Source: Apibacter mensalis (GTDB lineage: Bacteria; Bacteroidota; Bacteroidia; Flavobacteriales; Weeksellaceae). From it: a DNA stretch of 62,475 bases. Where the stretch lies: assembly GCF_001418685.1 (NCBI RefSeq), contig NZ_LIVM01000013.1:1-62475 (forward strand). Reading direction: 5' to 3'. The translations under genes were made by a program, and so were the position numbers. A model generated the notes under the pieces. It did not search any database and was not told the DNA's origin. It saw only the letters and a program-made list of their open reading frames with translations. The stretch's first letter is position 1, and each line of letters starts with the position of its first letter. This document shows positions 18,703 to 28,682 of the stretch, one piece after another.

Positions 18703-20229
18703 TTATTGAACATTTATAAGAATAGGTGAAATACTTTGTTGAGAAATTCCTGATGCTGTTGCAGCAATATCAAATATTAATACTTGATCACCTGATTTTA
18801 ATCCTTTTAAATAATCTGCAGCTGATCTTAATGAATTACCTGAATAAGGTCTTGCAGCAGCACCCGGCCTCTTTAATTTGAATCCTGTAACGTTAAAGGT
18901 AACTGGGAATTCAAAATCCGGTATAGCCGCAGATACTGTTTGATTAGGCACAGAACTAGCCGGCATACTTACTACATTAGCACCTCGAATGGTACCTTGC
19001 GCTTTAGGTACATTCTTAATTCTAAATGCTACGGTAGTAGAAACAGTTTTACCTGAAGAAGTTTTACCTGATATCGTAAAGTTTGTTGTTGTTCCTGGTC
19101 CAGCTTTGTATATCCAACCTTTACCAGCTCGTGTTAGACTACCGTTAGATGTACTCATGCTTATGGTAGAAGCATCTACTCCAGTAACAGATCCACTCAT
19201 TGGGTTTTCAACTCCTCTATAAACTACGTTCATTTTATCCGCTACTACAGTTCCTCCGGTTGGTAAATCTTTTACAACATCTTGAACAACTTCATAAGTT
19301 TCATTAAATGGTTCCGTTTTAATACCATTTGGTGTTTGGTAAGAAATATTTCCCGATAAACGTTGTTTGCCTATTCCAGATGCAACCATATTAACTACTG
19401 CTTTTCCTCCAGATAATGGTATATTTCTTCCATTTAAAGTTATTGAACCTTTTAATGAATTGTCATACGCCCCAAAACCAATAGTAACATTAAATTTCTC
19501 TCCTGCTCTAACAAATTTAGGAGCAGACACAATAGGTACAAAGGCTTTTAATTCAATTTCATCTTCAAGTTTATTAGCCAATAAATCTCTAACTCTATTA
19601 CCTTCTTCAGTTCTAATGTTTGATTGTAATCTTGTCAAGTTGGTTAGTGCTGAGATCATAGGTTGATCGTAAAACTGATTTACAATCCATGGTTTATTTT
19701 GTTTATCTGAAAAATCAAACAATTGATCTATTCTCGCCTTTGCTTTTTCATTAGCTCCTTGCAATATAAATTTAGTAAAATCTTGTACTTTAGCTATCAT
19801 TTCTTCTACAGCCTTAGTAGGTGTGTTATCATTTACAAAAAATATTTTATTAACTACATCTGTATTTTGAAGAGAATTATAATTGGTTTCTTCACCTGCT
19901 GATGGAGGAGTATAATCTGCAGCTGTTGCCAAATGATTTTTTACTTCTTCAATCGCTTCAATAGCTGTTTGTGCTTGTTTTTTAACCTCATCTGATTTTT
20001 TCGCTATCTCTACATATCCTTCATTTCCATCTGCCTTCTTAGCTTCTATTTGATCATAAAAGGTTTTATTATTTTCATCTGTTAATTTAGTGGATAATTG
20101 TAAAGATTCATTTATACCTTCAAAAGAACGTAAAACCTCTCTGTCCACATTCATTGCCAACATAGCAATAAACACTAAATACATTAGGTTTATCATCTTC
20201 TGGCGTGGTGTCTGTTTTCCTGCTGCCAT
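18703..20229 (-). CDS. gldM: Gliding motility / type IX secretion motor protein GldM
   Basis: A 508-residue inner-membrane protein with a single N-terminal membrane helix ('MINLMYLVFIAMLAMNVD', about residues 12-29) and a large periplasmic part. It starts 'MAAGKQTPRQKMINLMYLVF', the canonical GldM opening. With GldL it forms the proton-driven rotary motor that powers type IX secretion and gliding. The periplasmic region has successive beta-rich domains, ending in 'FEFPVTFNVTGFKLKRPG'. Spacing to gldL is 33 bases and to gldN 28 bases. Confidence 0.95.
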   Translation of the reverse strand: MAAGKQTPRQKMINLMYLVFIAMLAMNVDREVLRSFEGINESLQLSTKLTDENNKTFYDQIEAKKADGNEGYVEIAKKSDEVKKQAQTAIEAIEEVKNHLATAADYTPPSAGEETNYNSLQNTDVVNKIFFVNDNTPTKAVEEMIAKVQDFTKFILQGANEKAKARIDQLFDFSDKQNKPWIVNQFYDQPMISALTNLTRLQSNIRTEEGNRVRDLLANKLEDEIELKAFVPIVSAPKFVRAGEKFNVTIGFGAYDNSLKGSITLNGRNIPLSGGKAVVNMVASGIGKQRLSGNISYQTPNGIKTEPFNETYEVVQDVVKDLPTGGTVVADKMNVVYRGVENPMSGSVTGVDASTISMSTSNGSLTRAGKGWIYKAGPGTTTNFTISGKTSSGKTVSTTVAFRIKNVPKAQGTIRGANVVSMPASSVPNQTVSAAIPDFEFPVTFNVTGFKLKRPGAAARPYSGNSLRSAADYLKGLKSGDQVLIFDIAATASGISQQSISPILINVQ

Positions 20230-20262
20230 TTTTACTTATTTAATTTTTAAAATTTAAAATTA

Positions 20263-20946
20263 TTAAGCTTTCATGGCATTAAGCATACCACCATATACCT
20301 TATTTAAATTATTTAGATTTGCTGTTAATTCAGCCAATTGTTTTTGGAATGTATGAGAATACTCCCCTGCTTTTGATAAGTCATCTACAAATTTTTGGTT
20401 TGCTTCTGTATATCTCTTACCATTATCTAATTGTAATTGGTATAATGCATTTAAATTTTCTAAATGAGAGGAAGCTATACTTAATTGATTCTTATATTTC
20501 TCTGTAACAGTACTTGCCTCAACGGTTTTATTTATCCCTTCAACAGCATGACCAAAGTTTTCAATACCCCCTCGTAATCTTTCTAATAATCCTGCATCTA
20601 ACTTGGCTTGAGAAAGCATTTGATCTAATTTCGTAGATAAAGAAATCTCAGCTTCTTGTATTGAAGAATCTTGAATTTTAGATTTTGATCTTTTCTGTGC
20701 TGATGATCCATCTATTAATTCCGGATATGCTTTTTCCCACTCATATTCTGCCGGAGGTGGATCAAAAGCAAATACAACAAATATGAACGCTTCCACAATT
20801 AAACCTATTGCTAATATAGCACTACCGGTTATAGGGCCTAATCCCCAGTGATTAATTTTAAATAAAGCACCAATGATAACTACTGCTGCACCTAAAGAGT
20901 ACACCATATTTAACACCTTATCCTTTGAATTTGTTTTCATTGCCAT
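20263..20946 (-). CDS. gldL: Gliding motility / type IX secretion motor protein GldL
   Basis: A 227-residue inner-membrane protein with two N-terminal helices ('VLNMVYSLGAAVVIIGALFK' and 'ITGSAILAIGLIVEAFIFVV'), joined by the conserved 'INHWGLGP'. The second helix holds the membrane Glu expected to carry protons. The cytoplasmic tail is helical, probably coiled coil. It is the stator of the GldLM motor and second in the operon. Confidence 0.95.
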   Translation of the reverse strand: MAMKTNSKDKVLNMVYSLGAAVVIIGALFKINHWGLGPITGSAILAIGLIVEAFIFVVFAFDPPPAEYEWEKAYPELIDGSSAQKRSKSKIQDSSIQEAEISLSTKLDQMLSQAKLDAGLLERLRGGIENFGHAVEGINKTVEASTVTEKYKNQLSIASSHLENLNALYQLQLDNGKRYTEANQKFVDDLSKAGEYSHTFQKQLAELTANLNNLNKVYGGMLNAMKA

Positions 20947-21014
20947 TTTTTTAAATTTTTCTAAATTATTAATCTATATTATATATTATTTATTTATCAA
21001 TGCTAATTATAATT

Positions 21015-22433
21015 TTATCTAACTGGAGCATGTTTTTTAACTATTGGAAATCTACCTTTTGAACCTTCCGGTATGGTTTGAACTCGTCTAAAGCCAATAA
21101 AACTTCTTGCAGAATCTTTGTGTTCCCAATCTCTTTCGCTCACCATAAGCATGTAACCTATATCTTTCCAAGATCCACCTTTTATAACTTTTCTTGGATC
21201 TTCAATTCTGTTGCCTAAATAAGGATTTAAAGTTGATGATATTGTATACGAACTACTATTATATGCCGATACAGTCCACTCTGAAACATTCCCAGCCATA
21301 TCGTATAAACCAAATCCGTTTTTGTTGAAAGACTTTACAGGAGCAGTGTACAGGTATCCATTTTGGTTTTCCATATAATCACCTCTTTTAGGTTTAAAAT
21401 TTGCTAAATAACAACCTCTATCATCAATTAAATACGGACCTCCCCATGGATAAGGGGCATTTTCTAAACCACCTCTTGCTGCATATTCCCATTCTACTTC
21501 TGAAGGTAACCTGTATGGAAAAATTTTATCTTTCTTTTTCTTCCTACTTTGGTTGTAATCATTCTTGGATTTAGTACTATATGCACAAAAAGCTCTTGCT
21601 TGATCCCAAGTTACTCCTACTACAGGATATTTCGAATAAGCTTTATGCCAAAAATATTGTTCAAATAAAGGTTCATTAAATGAATAATTAAAATCTCTTA
21701 ACCAAACAGTAGTGTCAGGATAAATTGCAATTTCTTCTTTTTTAAGAAAATCCTTTCCCCTTCCCTTATTTTTAACTGCTTCTAATTGATCTATCCAAGT
21801 ATACTGATATATTAATTTCCTGGAATCTATTATTCTTTCATTGTTAAATCTTTCTTCAGGTGGGTAATATAAAGATTCTAATACTTCAGCATAGGCAACA
21901 TCAGGGTATCGAGAAGTATTCCATTCTAAAGGAACTGACCAATCCAATTTTTTAGATTCATCATAACCTTCTCTTCCTCCTTGTTCTTCTAACATTTGTT
22001 GATAGGCTGTCTGTTCATTTTCAGATTTTTTATTTAAATAGGAGTATCTACCTATTCCTTCGCCTTCTCCTCCTTCATTACCTACTCTTTCTGCCAAAAG
22101 TGAACGAACAATTGAATCTCTAACATAGTTTACAAATACTCTATATTCAGCATTAGTTACTTCGGTATCATCCATATAAAATGCTGATACAGTAACAGTA
22201 GTTAAAGGTGCTTTTGTATTTGTCCCGGTGAAATCTATGTCAGATTGTCCTAAAACAAATGCTCCACCTGGAATAGGTACCATACCATACGGTTTTTTAT
22301 TATTCCATTGCTGACTCTTTTGCGCAACTACAATCTCTCCTTGTGATCCCGGCTTTCCTGCTCTTCCTTTTCTGGATGAGTTACAAGAAATTATTGTTGA
22401 CGTTGCCAATAAGAGTAATAATACTTTTCTCAT
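21015..22433 (-). CDS. gldK: Gliding motility / type IX secretion lipoprotein GldK
   Basis: A 472-residue outer-membrane lipoprotein with the lipobox 'ATSTIISC' (Cys at about 17). The body is a formylglycine-generating-enzyme-like (SUMF1) fold: 'MVPIPGGAFVLGQSD', 'FYMDDTEVTNAEYRVF', 'PVVGVTWDQARAFCAY', 'RLPSEVEWEYAARGG' and 'GLYDMAGNVSEW'. GldK with GldN forms the periplasmic ring of type IX secretion. First gene of gldKLMN; the upstream ureohydrolase-like gene ends 107 bases before it. Confidence 0.94.
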   Translation of the reverse strand: MRKVLLLLLATSTIISCNSSRKGRAGKPGSQGEIVVAQKSQQWNNKKPYGMVPIPGGAFVLGQSDIDFTGTNTKAPLTTVTVSAFYMDDTEVTNAEYRVFVNYVRDSIVRSLLAERVGNEGGEGEGIGRYSYLNKKSENEQTAYQQMLEEQGGREGYDESKKLDWSVPLEWNTSRYPDVAYAEVLESLYYPPEERFNNERIIDSRKLIYQYTWIDQLEAVKNKGRGKDFLKKEEIAIYPDTTVWLRDFNYSFNEPLFEQYFWHKAYSKYPVVGVTWDQARAFCAYSTKSKNDYNQSRKKKKDKIFPYRLPSEVEWEYAARGGLENAPYPWGGPYLIDDRGCYLANFKPKRGDYMENQNGYLYTAPVKSFNKNGFGLYDMAGNVSEWTVSAYNSSSYTISSTLNPYLGNRIEDPRKVIKGGSWKDIGYMLMVSERDWEHKDSARSFIGFRRVQTIPEGSKGRFPIVKKHAPVR

Positions 22434-22540
22434 TATAACTAAAATGTTTCTTTTAAAAATTGTAAAACTACTATTTTTTTATTTTATTTAAAAATTTTTT
22501 TGCTCCTCAAATAAAATTAGAGTTAATTTATCTATTAGCT

Positions 22541-23659
22541 TTATAAAAATTTCTTGAAGGTTTTCCAATATCGTTCGGGAACATTTCCTTCTAATGCATC
22601 TCTGTAATCATTTATTGAACAAGGTACTAAGAAAACAGAACTTTCATTGTCCTCAAAATCTATAGCTAACCACCACCTGTCAACATATTGATCTTTTAGA
22701 AAGACCAGTTCTTTATCTTCATGTAAAACAGTGTATTTAATATATTCATCATTTTCATAATATTCTTGCTGATTTTTACCATCTAATAGATACCACAGTA
22801 TTTGAGAAACTAATTTTTCATTCATTTTATTGTATGAATATCCTAAAAAATTATATATTCCTACTATTTTTACCTGCTTAGATAAGCCTATATACCTAGA
22901 TAAACTACAAATTTCTCTGTTGGTAAATCCATTTACCGTACTTCCGGTAGAAAGAGTTCCATCATAAGACTCAACGGAATCCAAATTAATACCTACAAAA
23001 TCAGAGCTTCTAAATATAGGCTCAGAATCTTTTATATTAGTTGTTATATTTCCTAAACGTATTCCTTCAAAATCTAAAGTGTCAAATTTTTTTAAGGTTG
23101 ATTGTGGAACATAATAACTTTGATATCCAATATTAGTAAAATTGAACAATAGATTAAAATCTTCAACTATCATTTTAGAAAGATAGTTCTTATCTGTTAA
23201 CTTTCCTTCTGTATTTCCTATTTCAATTTTAGTGTCAACTGCGGTATAATTTAAGGGCTTTTTTAGTATGGAAAGTGCTTTATAAGCTGTATAATTCAGC
23301 CCCATACTTCCTCCTAAAATGATGGGCTGTACTTTCATTTCCAATAATTCTTTTAAAACTTTTTTTAGAGCAAATTCAGTATCCTCCCATTCTCTCCCCG
23401 CTATAATATCACCCAAATCATATAATTTAAAATTCCAGTTATTCCAGATTAAACGATAAAATTCTTCCCTTATTAATCTTAAATTGGAATATTCTTTTAT
23501 ATGATCGGTACCTCTTAAATCGGGACAACCAATAATTACAATACTATTTTCTTCAAGTTTTTTTTCCCAATAAAATTGTATCTTGCTTCCTATGGATTCT
23601 GGTTGTCCATATAACATGGATTCATCAATTGGATGCAAAAAATCTCTCAGTGCTTCCAC
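22541..23659 (-). CDS. Ureohydrolase-like (formimidoylglutamase/arginase fold) protein, probably not catalytic
   Basis: A 372-residue protein with the arginase-family layout, but the manganese ligands are missing. Where the family has GGDHS there is 'LGGSMGLNYT'; where it has DAHxD there is 'YTAVDTKIEIG'; where it has SxDxDxxDP there is 'VGINLDSVESYD'. The fold is still suggested by 'PIILGGS', 'GINLDS' and the C-terminal helices. The start is GTG, directly after the topA stop with no gap, so translation is probably coupled. It sits between topA and gldK; a role tied to the type IX apparatus is possible but not shown. Confidence 0.7.
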   Translation of the reverse strand: MEALRDFLHPIDESMLYGQPESIGSKIQFYWEKKLEENSIVIIGCPDLRGTDHIKEYSNLRLIREEFYRLIWNNWNFKLYDLGDIIAGREWEDTEFALKKVLKELLEMKVQPIILGGSMGLNYTAYKALSILKKPLNYTAVDTKIEIGNTEGKLTDKNYLSKMIVEDFNLLFNFTNIGYQSYYVPQSTLKKFDTLDFEGIRLGNITTNIKDSEPIFRSSDFVGINLDSVESYDGTLSTGSTVNGFTNREICSLSRYIGLSKQVKIVGIYNFLGYSYNKMNEKLVSQILWYLLDGKNQQEYYENDEYIKYTVLHEDKELVFLKDQYVDRWWLAIDFEDNESSVFLVPCSINDYRDALEGNVPERYWKTFKKFL

Positions 23660-25978
23660 TTATTTCTTCTTTGTTTTAGTTTTGGATTTAGTCTTATTTA
23701 ATGATTCCGAAATTAATTTTTTTACTTCTTCAAGGGTTAACTTATCTGCTTCCGTGTCTTTAGGTATTTTATAATTTTCTTTTCCTTGCTTTATATAAGG
23801 TCCCCATCTTCCATTTAAGATTTCTATAATTGGATCCTCTGTTTCAAACGATTTTATAAATTTATTTCTATCAGCCTCTCGTTTGTCTTCTATTAGTTCG
23901 ATAGCTCTTTCTAAAGTTATGGTTGAAATTTCATCTCCTTCTTTGGGTTTCAGAGAAAAAAATTTGCTGTTATGCTTTACATAAGGACCGAATCTACCCG
24001 TATTGACTTCTACTTTTTTATCTTCATAATCTCCTAAATATTTGGGCAATTCAAACAGTTTAAGTGCTTCCTCTAAAGTTATTGAATTAATATGTTGTCC
24101 TTTCATCAACCCGGCAAATTTGGGCTTTTCCTCATCTTCTGTTTCACCCATTTGAATCATGGGACCGAATCTACCTATTCGTGCATAAATATTTTTACCG
24201 CTTTTAGGATCTTGTCCTAACAATCTTTCCCCTGTGGCTCTTTCAGCTGTTTCTTTTACTTCTTCTACATGTGGATGAAAATCGTCATAAAAACCGGTCA
24301 GCATTTCTTTCCAATTTTCATTTCCTCCTGCAATATTATCAAAATCTTCTTCTACTTTAGCTGTAAAACCATAATCTAATATGGTTGGAAAATGTTCGGT
24401 CAAAAATTCATTTACTACTAATCCAATATCAGTAGGCATGAGTTTTCTTCGATCCGCTCCATAATTTTCGACTTCAACAAATTCTTTTATAGTATTATCT
24501 TTTAAAAGAATCTTTTTAACCTCCCTTTGATTAGGATCCAAATCCCTAATTTCAACATATTGTCTTTTCTGAATTGTAGAAATGGTAGGAGCATAAGTGG
24601 AAGGACGTCCGATTCCTAATTCTTCTAATTTTTTCACTAATGATGCTTCATTGTATCTTGCTGCAGGCCTACTGAATTTTTCTTCTCCAATAATTTGTGA
24701 TAATTGAACTTCTTCTCCTTTTTCCACTACAGGTAATAATCCTTCATTATTATCTTCATCTGCTGAGTCTTCCTCTTTTTGAATTTGATATACTTTTAAA
24801 AATCCGTCAAAAACGATCACTTCACCTTTAGTGACAAACTTCTCTTTTAAATGGGGATTTGATATATCAATAATAGTTCTTTCTAATTTGGCATCTGCCA
24901 TTTGTGAGGCCAATGTCCTTCTCCAAATTAAATGATATAATTTTTTCTGAGAATCATCTGCTCCAGCTTCCTGAATAGATAAATTAGTAGGTCGAATTGC
25001 TTCGTGAGCTTCTTGTGCTGATTTATTTTTAGTGGTATATTGACGTGTATTTAAATATTCATTCCCAAACTGCTTAATAATAACATCTTTTGCAGAATGT
25101 AAAGCTTCTTCCGATAGATTTACACTATCGGTTCTCATGTAAGTTATATATCCCAACTCGTATAGCTGCTGAGCTAACATCATAGTTCGACTAACTGAAA
25201 ATCCTAATTTAGAAGCTTCTTGTTGTAAGGTTGATGTGGTGAAGGGGGCTGAAGGGCTTCTTTTACTAGGACGTGTTTCAACATTGGATATGGTAAATGT
25301 TTTGCCTTTTGCTCTTTGTATAAAATCCAATGCTTGTGAATAGTCTTCAAAATCTGTATTTAACTTACTTTTTAATAAATTATTTGACTTATTATAAAAA
25401 ACTGCTTCTACTTTATAAGTTGGAATCGGGATAAATTTTTCAATTTTCTCTTCTCTTTCACAGATTAAACGTACTGCTACAGATTGTACTCTTCCTGCAG
25501 ATAAGCCAGCCTTTATTTTAGACCAAAGAATTGGCGACATTTCAAAGCCTACCAATCTATCCAAAACCCTACGAGCCTGTTGTGCATTTACTAAGTTAAT
25601 ATCTATATTTCTAGGGTTTTGAATGGCTTTTTGAATGGCATTTTTGGTTATTTCATGAAAAACAATTCTTTTAGTATTTTCTGATTTAAGATTTAGCTCA
25701 TTAAATAAATGCCATGCAATGGCTTCTCCCTCACGGTCTTCATCGGAAGCCAACCAAACAGTATCTGCTTTTTTCGCTAATGATTTAAGTTTTTTAACGA
25801 TCTCTTTTTTATCTGCAGAAACCTGATAAATGGGTTCTAAAGTTTTCATATTTATACCCATATCTTTTTTTGCTAGATCTGTTATGTGTCCATAACTTGA
25901 TTCTACCTCAAAGTCATTTCCTAAAAATTTTTTTATTGTTTTGGCCTTTGCGGGCGATTCAACAATTACCAAATTCAT
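23660..25978 (-). CDS. topA: DNA topoisomerase I
   Basis: A type IA topoisomerase of 772 residues relaxing negative supercoils. The TOPRIM part starts 'MNLVIVESPAKAKTI' and has 'WLASDEDREGEAIAWH'; the active Tyr is in 'GYITYMRTDSVNLS'. The C-terminus carries several 'RFGPMIQMG / GRFGPYVKH / GRWGPYIKQG' repeats in place of Cys zinc fingers, followed by a Lys-rich tail. The start at 25978 is chosen because the family begins there; an upstream TTG would add a 17-residue tail. It is followed without gap by the ureohydrolase-like gene. Confidence 0.96.
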   Translation of the reverse strand: MNLVIVESPAKAKTIKKFLGNDFEVESSYGHITDLAKKDMGINMKTLEPIYQVSADKKEIVKKLKSLAKKADTVWLASDEDREGEAIAWHLFNELNLKSENTKRIVFHEITKNAIQKAIQNPRNIDINLVNAQQARRVLDRLVGFEMSPILWSKIKAGLSAGRVQSVAVRLICEREEKIEKFIPIPTYKVEAVFYNKSNNLLKSKLNTDFEDYSQALDFIQRAKGKTFTISNVETRPSKRSPSAPFTTSTLQQEASKLGFSVSRTMMLAQQLYELGYITYMRTDSVNLSEEALHSAKDVIIKQFGNEYLNTRQYTTKNKSAQEAHEAIRPTNLSIQEAGADDSQKKLYHLIWRRTLASQMADAKLERTIIDISNPHLKEKFVTKGEVIVFDGFLKVYQIQKEEDSADEDNNEGLLPVVEKGEEVQLSQIIGEEKFSRPAARYNEASLVKKLEELGIGRPSTYAPTISTIQKRQYVEIRDLDPNQREVKKILLKDNTIKEFVEVENYGADRRKLMPTDIGLVVNEFLTEHFPTILDYGFTAKVEEDFDNIAGGNENWKEMLTGFYDDFHPHVEEVKETAERATGERLLGQDPKSGKNIYARIGRFGPMIQMGETEDEEKPKFAGLMKGQHINSITLEEALKLFELPKYLGDYEDKKVEVNTGRFGPYVKHNSKFFSLKPKEGDEISTITLERAIELIEDKREADRNKFIKSFETEDPIIEILNGRWGPYIKQGKENYKIPKDTEADKLTLEEVKKLISESLNKTKSKTKTKKK

Positions 25979-26316
25979 GCTAAAATTTTTTTGCGAAATT
26001 AGAAATTTTTTACCAATATTATAGTTCAACTTTGATTTTTTATTTTCTAATAAACAATTTTATCCAGATATAAATAATTAATAATCATATTATTGTAATT
26101 CACCTACCTTCTTCTACCAACAACTTTATTTTATTTCATATTTTTTACTTCTCTGTATGTATTACTTAAGGATGTTCTTATACACTTTTAAATAATATTC
26201 AATTTTTATTTTAAACTAAAATTCATATTTCTAACTTAACTGTGTGAAAAAATTATCCTTTTTTTATTTAAATCAATTAGTAAATTTAAATTATTAAGAT
26301 TTCAAAATTATATCGA
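25979..26316. other. Intergenic, no gene seen
   Basis: About 340 AT-rich bases between topA and the aspartokinase terminator. The topA promoter must be here; TAATTTCG (minus strand, just upstream of the start) is one base off the -7 consensus. No other feature recognised. Confidence 0.4.
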
Positions 26317-26353
26317 TAAAAAATGTCTTTAAGTGGTTACTTAAAGACATTTC
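26317..26353 (-). terminator. Intrinsic terminator after aspartokinase
   Basis: Minus-strand stem AAATGTCTTTAAGT / ACTTAAAGACATTT with a T-run, 46 bases after the stop. Confidence 0.85.
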
Positions 26354-26398
26354 GTTTAACAATATATTTGCTATTTAAAACTGAAAAATTCTATAATT

Positions 26399-27718
26399 TT
26401 AATATCCAAAAATATTAGTATTCAGAGCTTGCAAAGCCTCTTTTTTACTTTTGCTGTCTATTACCACTGAAATATTATGTTCACTTCCTCCATAGGATAT
26501 CATATGTAAAGGTATATTTTTTAATGCTTCCAAAATTTTAACTGCATATCCCGATTCATTTTTTGCAATATTTCCTACTATGGCAATGATTGTTTGATCC
26601 TTTTCATATTCTACATTAGCTATTTCTCTTAATTCCTTTAAAATATTTTCCAAATTTGACGGATTGTCTATGGTAAGTGAAACAGCTACTTCTGAAGTCG
26701 TGATCATATCTATAGAGGTTTTATACTTATCAAATATCTCAAAAATAGTTTTAAGAAAACCATATGCCAATAGCATTCTACCACTTTTTATGGTTATTGC
26801 ATAAATACCATCTTTTGCAGCAACAGCACGAATTCCTTCCGGTGTATTGATGTTACCAATTAACGTACCTTTAGCTTCAGGTTGCATAGTATTCTTTAAG
26901 GCGACAGGAATACCTCTCTTTTGTGCCGGAAGAATACAGGTCGGATGTAAAACCTTTGCTCCAAAATATGCTAATTCTGCGGCTTCTTCAAAACTTAATT
27001 CGTCTATTGGATGGGTTTGGTTAACAAATCTAGGATCGTTATTATGCATCCCATCAATATCCGTCCATATTTGTATTTCTTCAGCATCAACCACGGCTCC
27101 AATGATACAAGCCGTATAATCACTTCCACCCCTTTGTAAGTTATCAATATCCCCTTGAGCATTTTTGCAAATATATCCTTGGGTAATAAAAAAATCTATG
27201 TCGGGATACTTTTTAAGTTCTTCTTTTATATGTTTTTCTATATAAGGAAAATCCGGTTCTCCATCTTTGTTAATTCTCATAAACTCCAATGCCGGAAGCA
27301 GTATAGTCTTCTCTCCTATTTCGCTCATATAAAAATGAAACATATGTGTACTCAAAAGCTCTCCTTGTGCCAAAATTATTTTCTCTTCTTTTGATGTAAA
27401 TATGGGAAAATTTAGGAATGAGGATAAATAACTAAAATATTCTTCCAAAAGTTCATTCCCTTTTTTTAAAATGGTTTCATTCTTGTATAAATTTTTTATT
27501 TCCTTCCTATATTTATCTTCAAGTACTTGTATAAGTTCTTTTGCCTTAGTTATATTTTTTTCGTACATGGCCTGGGATATTTCAACCAAGGCATTAGTTG
27601 TACCGCTCATAGCAGATAATACAACAATTTTCGATTTTTGCCCTTTAGTTAATTCAGCTAAGTTTTTTATACGTTCAGCACTTCCTACACTGGTGCCTCC
27701 AAATTTTAATATTAACAT
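26399..27718 (-). CDS. Aspartate kinase
   Basis: A 439-residue monofunctional aspartokinase, phosphorylating Asp at the head of the Lys/Thr/Met and diaminopimelate route. It begins 'MLILKFGGTSVGSAERI', has 'VVLSAMSGTTNALVEIS', 'GGSDYTACIIGA' and 'IWTDIDGMHNNDPRFV' in the kinase domain, and two ACT-like segments at the C-terminus for feedback control. The start at 27718 is preferred to an in-frame TTG nine codons upstream, because that TTG lies inside the -7 promoter box. No riboswitch is visible in the leader. Confidence 0.93.
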   Translation of the reverse strand: MLILKFGGTSVGSAERIKNLAELTKGQKSKIVVLSAMSGTTNALVEISQAMYEKNITKAKELIQVLEDKYRKEIKNLYKNETILKKGNELLEEYFSYLSSFLNFPIFTSKEEKIILAQGELLSTHMFHFYMSEIGEKTILLPALEFMRINKDGEPDFPYIEKHIKEELKKYPDIDFFITQGYICKNAQGDIDNLQRGGSDYTACIIGAVVDAEEIQIWTDIDGMHNNDPRFVNQTHPIDELSFEEAAELAYFGAKVLHPTCILPAQKRGIPVALKNTMQPEAKGTLIGNINTPEGIRAVAAKDGIYAITIKSGRMLLAYGFLKTIFEIFDKYKTSIDMITTSEVAVSLTIDNPSNLENILKELREIANVEYEKDQTIIAIVGNIAKNESGYAVKILEALKNIPLHMISYGGSEHNISVVIDSKSKKEALQALNTNIFGY

Positions 27719-27742
27719 TTTTATCCTATTAGAGAAGAGATA

Positions 27743-27750
27743 CAAAAATA
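27743..27750 (-). promoter_or_regulatory. -7 box (TATTTTTG) for aspartokinase
   Basis: Exact TAnnTTTG match on the minus strand, 24 bases before the chosen start. No -33 partner evident. Confidence 0.5.
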
Positions 27751-28012
27751 AGTATTTTATGGGTTATTTACTATTTTTATATAAAAAACATTTCTATTTT
27801 TTACGATTATTTTATAACCAGTATTAAATATATTTACATTTTCAACATTGGTAATAAATTTAATTGCGGATTTATCTAAACCCATTAAAACTTAATGTTT
27901 AGTGATTCGATATTTTTCAGAAAGAGTTTTATCTTTATTTAAATAAGAGTTAGATAAATAAGTAGTATTTATAGTTTTTTTGAATAAAGAAAGATTTTAT
28001 ATTATTTTTAAA

Positions 28013-28042
28013 TAAAAAAGAAGCTTAGTTTATAAGCTTCTT
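28013..28042 (-). terminator. Intrinsic terminator after the 95-residue protein
   Basis: Minus-strand stem AAGAAGCTTA / TAAGCTTCTT with a six-T tail, about 36 bases after the stop. The region between this and aspartokinase (27751-28012) shows no gene. Confidence 0.8.
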
Positions 28043-28077
28043 GTATTTAATCCATTTAATTTATATGCTTAATTGGT

Positions 28078-28365
28078 CTAATCTTTATTTTTAGATACAT
28101 CTTTCATTTTTTGTTTCGCATCCGTTGTTAAATCTTCAACCTTATCTCCTATTCTATCACTCCAATCTTCAGCTTTATCAGATATTTTACTAAAAAATGT
28201 TGATACTGAATCTTTAAAATGCTCGTACTTTCCTTTAAAGAATTTTTCCCAATCAACCTGTAAATTTTCCTTATCCATATATTCCTTTATAACTTTCAAA
28301 GATTTTACCGCTTGATCTTCATTAAGACCTACTTCTTTTTGAAGCTTTTCAATAATATTTTCCAT
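28078..28365 (-). CDS. Small helical protein of unknown function
   Basis: A 95-residue, highly charged protein with no signal peptide. The second half repeats amphipathic helix-like segments ('SDKAEDWSDRIGDKVEDLTT', Lys/Asp alternating), which recalls stress-induced CsbD-like or LEA-type proteins, though no family is certain. The N-terminal 'EKLQKEVGLNEDQAVKSLKVIKEYM' is a plausible helical hairpin. It is a single-gene unit with its own terminator. I do not recognise a function. Confidence 0.65.
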   Translation of the reverse strand: MENIIEKLQKEVGLNEDQAVKSLKVIKEYMDKENLQVDWEKFFKGKYEHFKDSVSTFFSKISDKAEDWSDRIGDKVEDLTTDAKQKMKDVSKNKD

Positions 28366-28670
28366 ACTATATTTTTTAAATGTTTAAGCAAAATCAAAAA
28401 TTAGACCTAATAAACGGTTTTCTTATAATTAGTTTATATTTTATAAATGTAAAACTGAAACCTATTTTTATTTTAAAAAATTTATTAAATTGTTTGAAAA
28501 ACATGAAGCTTAAATGAATTAATTCTTCTTCTCTCTTGTATTTTTTTGTTATTTTTTAAACAATACCCCTCGTATATTATTTATTTACAATACTTTTTTA
28601 AGCACACAAATGAATTAATCAAACATTGTAGGATCTTTGAATTTAAAATTTAAATTCATTATAAAATTCC
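28366..28670. other. Divergent intergenic region upstream of dnaE
   Basis: About 305 AT-rich bases between two divergent genes. Only the dnaE -7 box at its right edge is recognised. Confidence 0.4.
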
Positions 28671-28678
28671 TAATTTTG
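28671..28678 (+). promoter_or_regulatory. -7 box (TAATTTTG) directly before dnaE
   Basis: Exact TAnnTTTG match ending only four bases before the dnaE ATG. If used, the mRNA would start at or next to the start codon (leaderless or nearly so). Confidence 0.45.
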
Positions 28679-28682
28679 CATA

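Noticed and set aside
27719-28077. Lysine riboswitch upstream of aspartokinase
   Set aside because: The transcript start appears only about 20 bases upstream of the gene, leaving no room; no L-box features seen.
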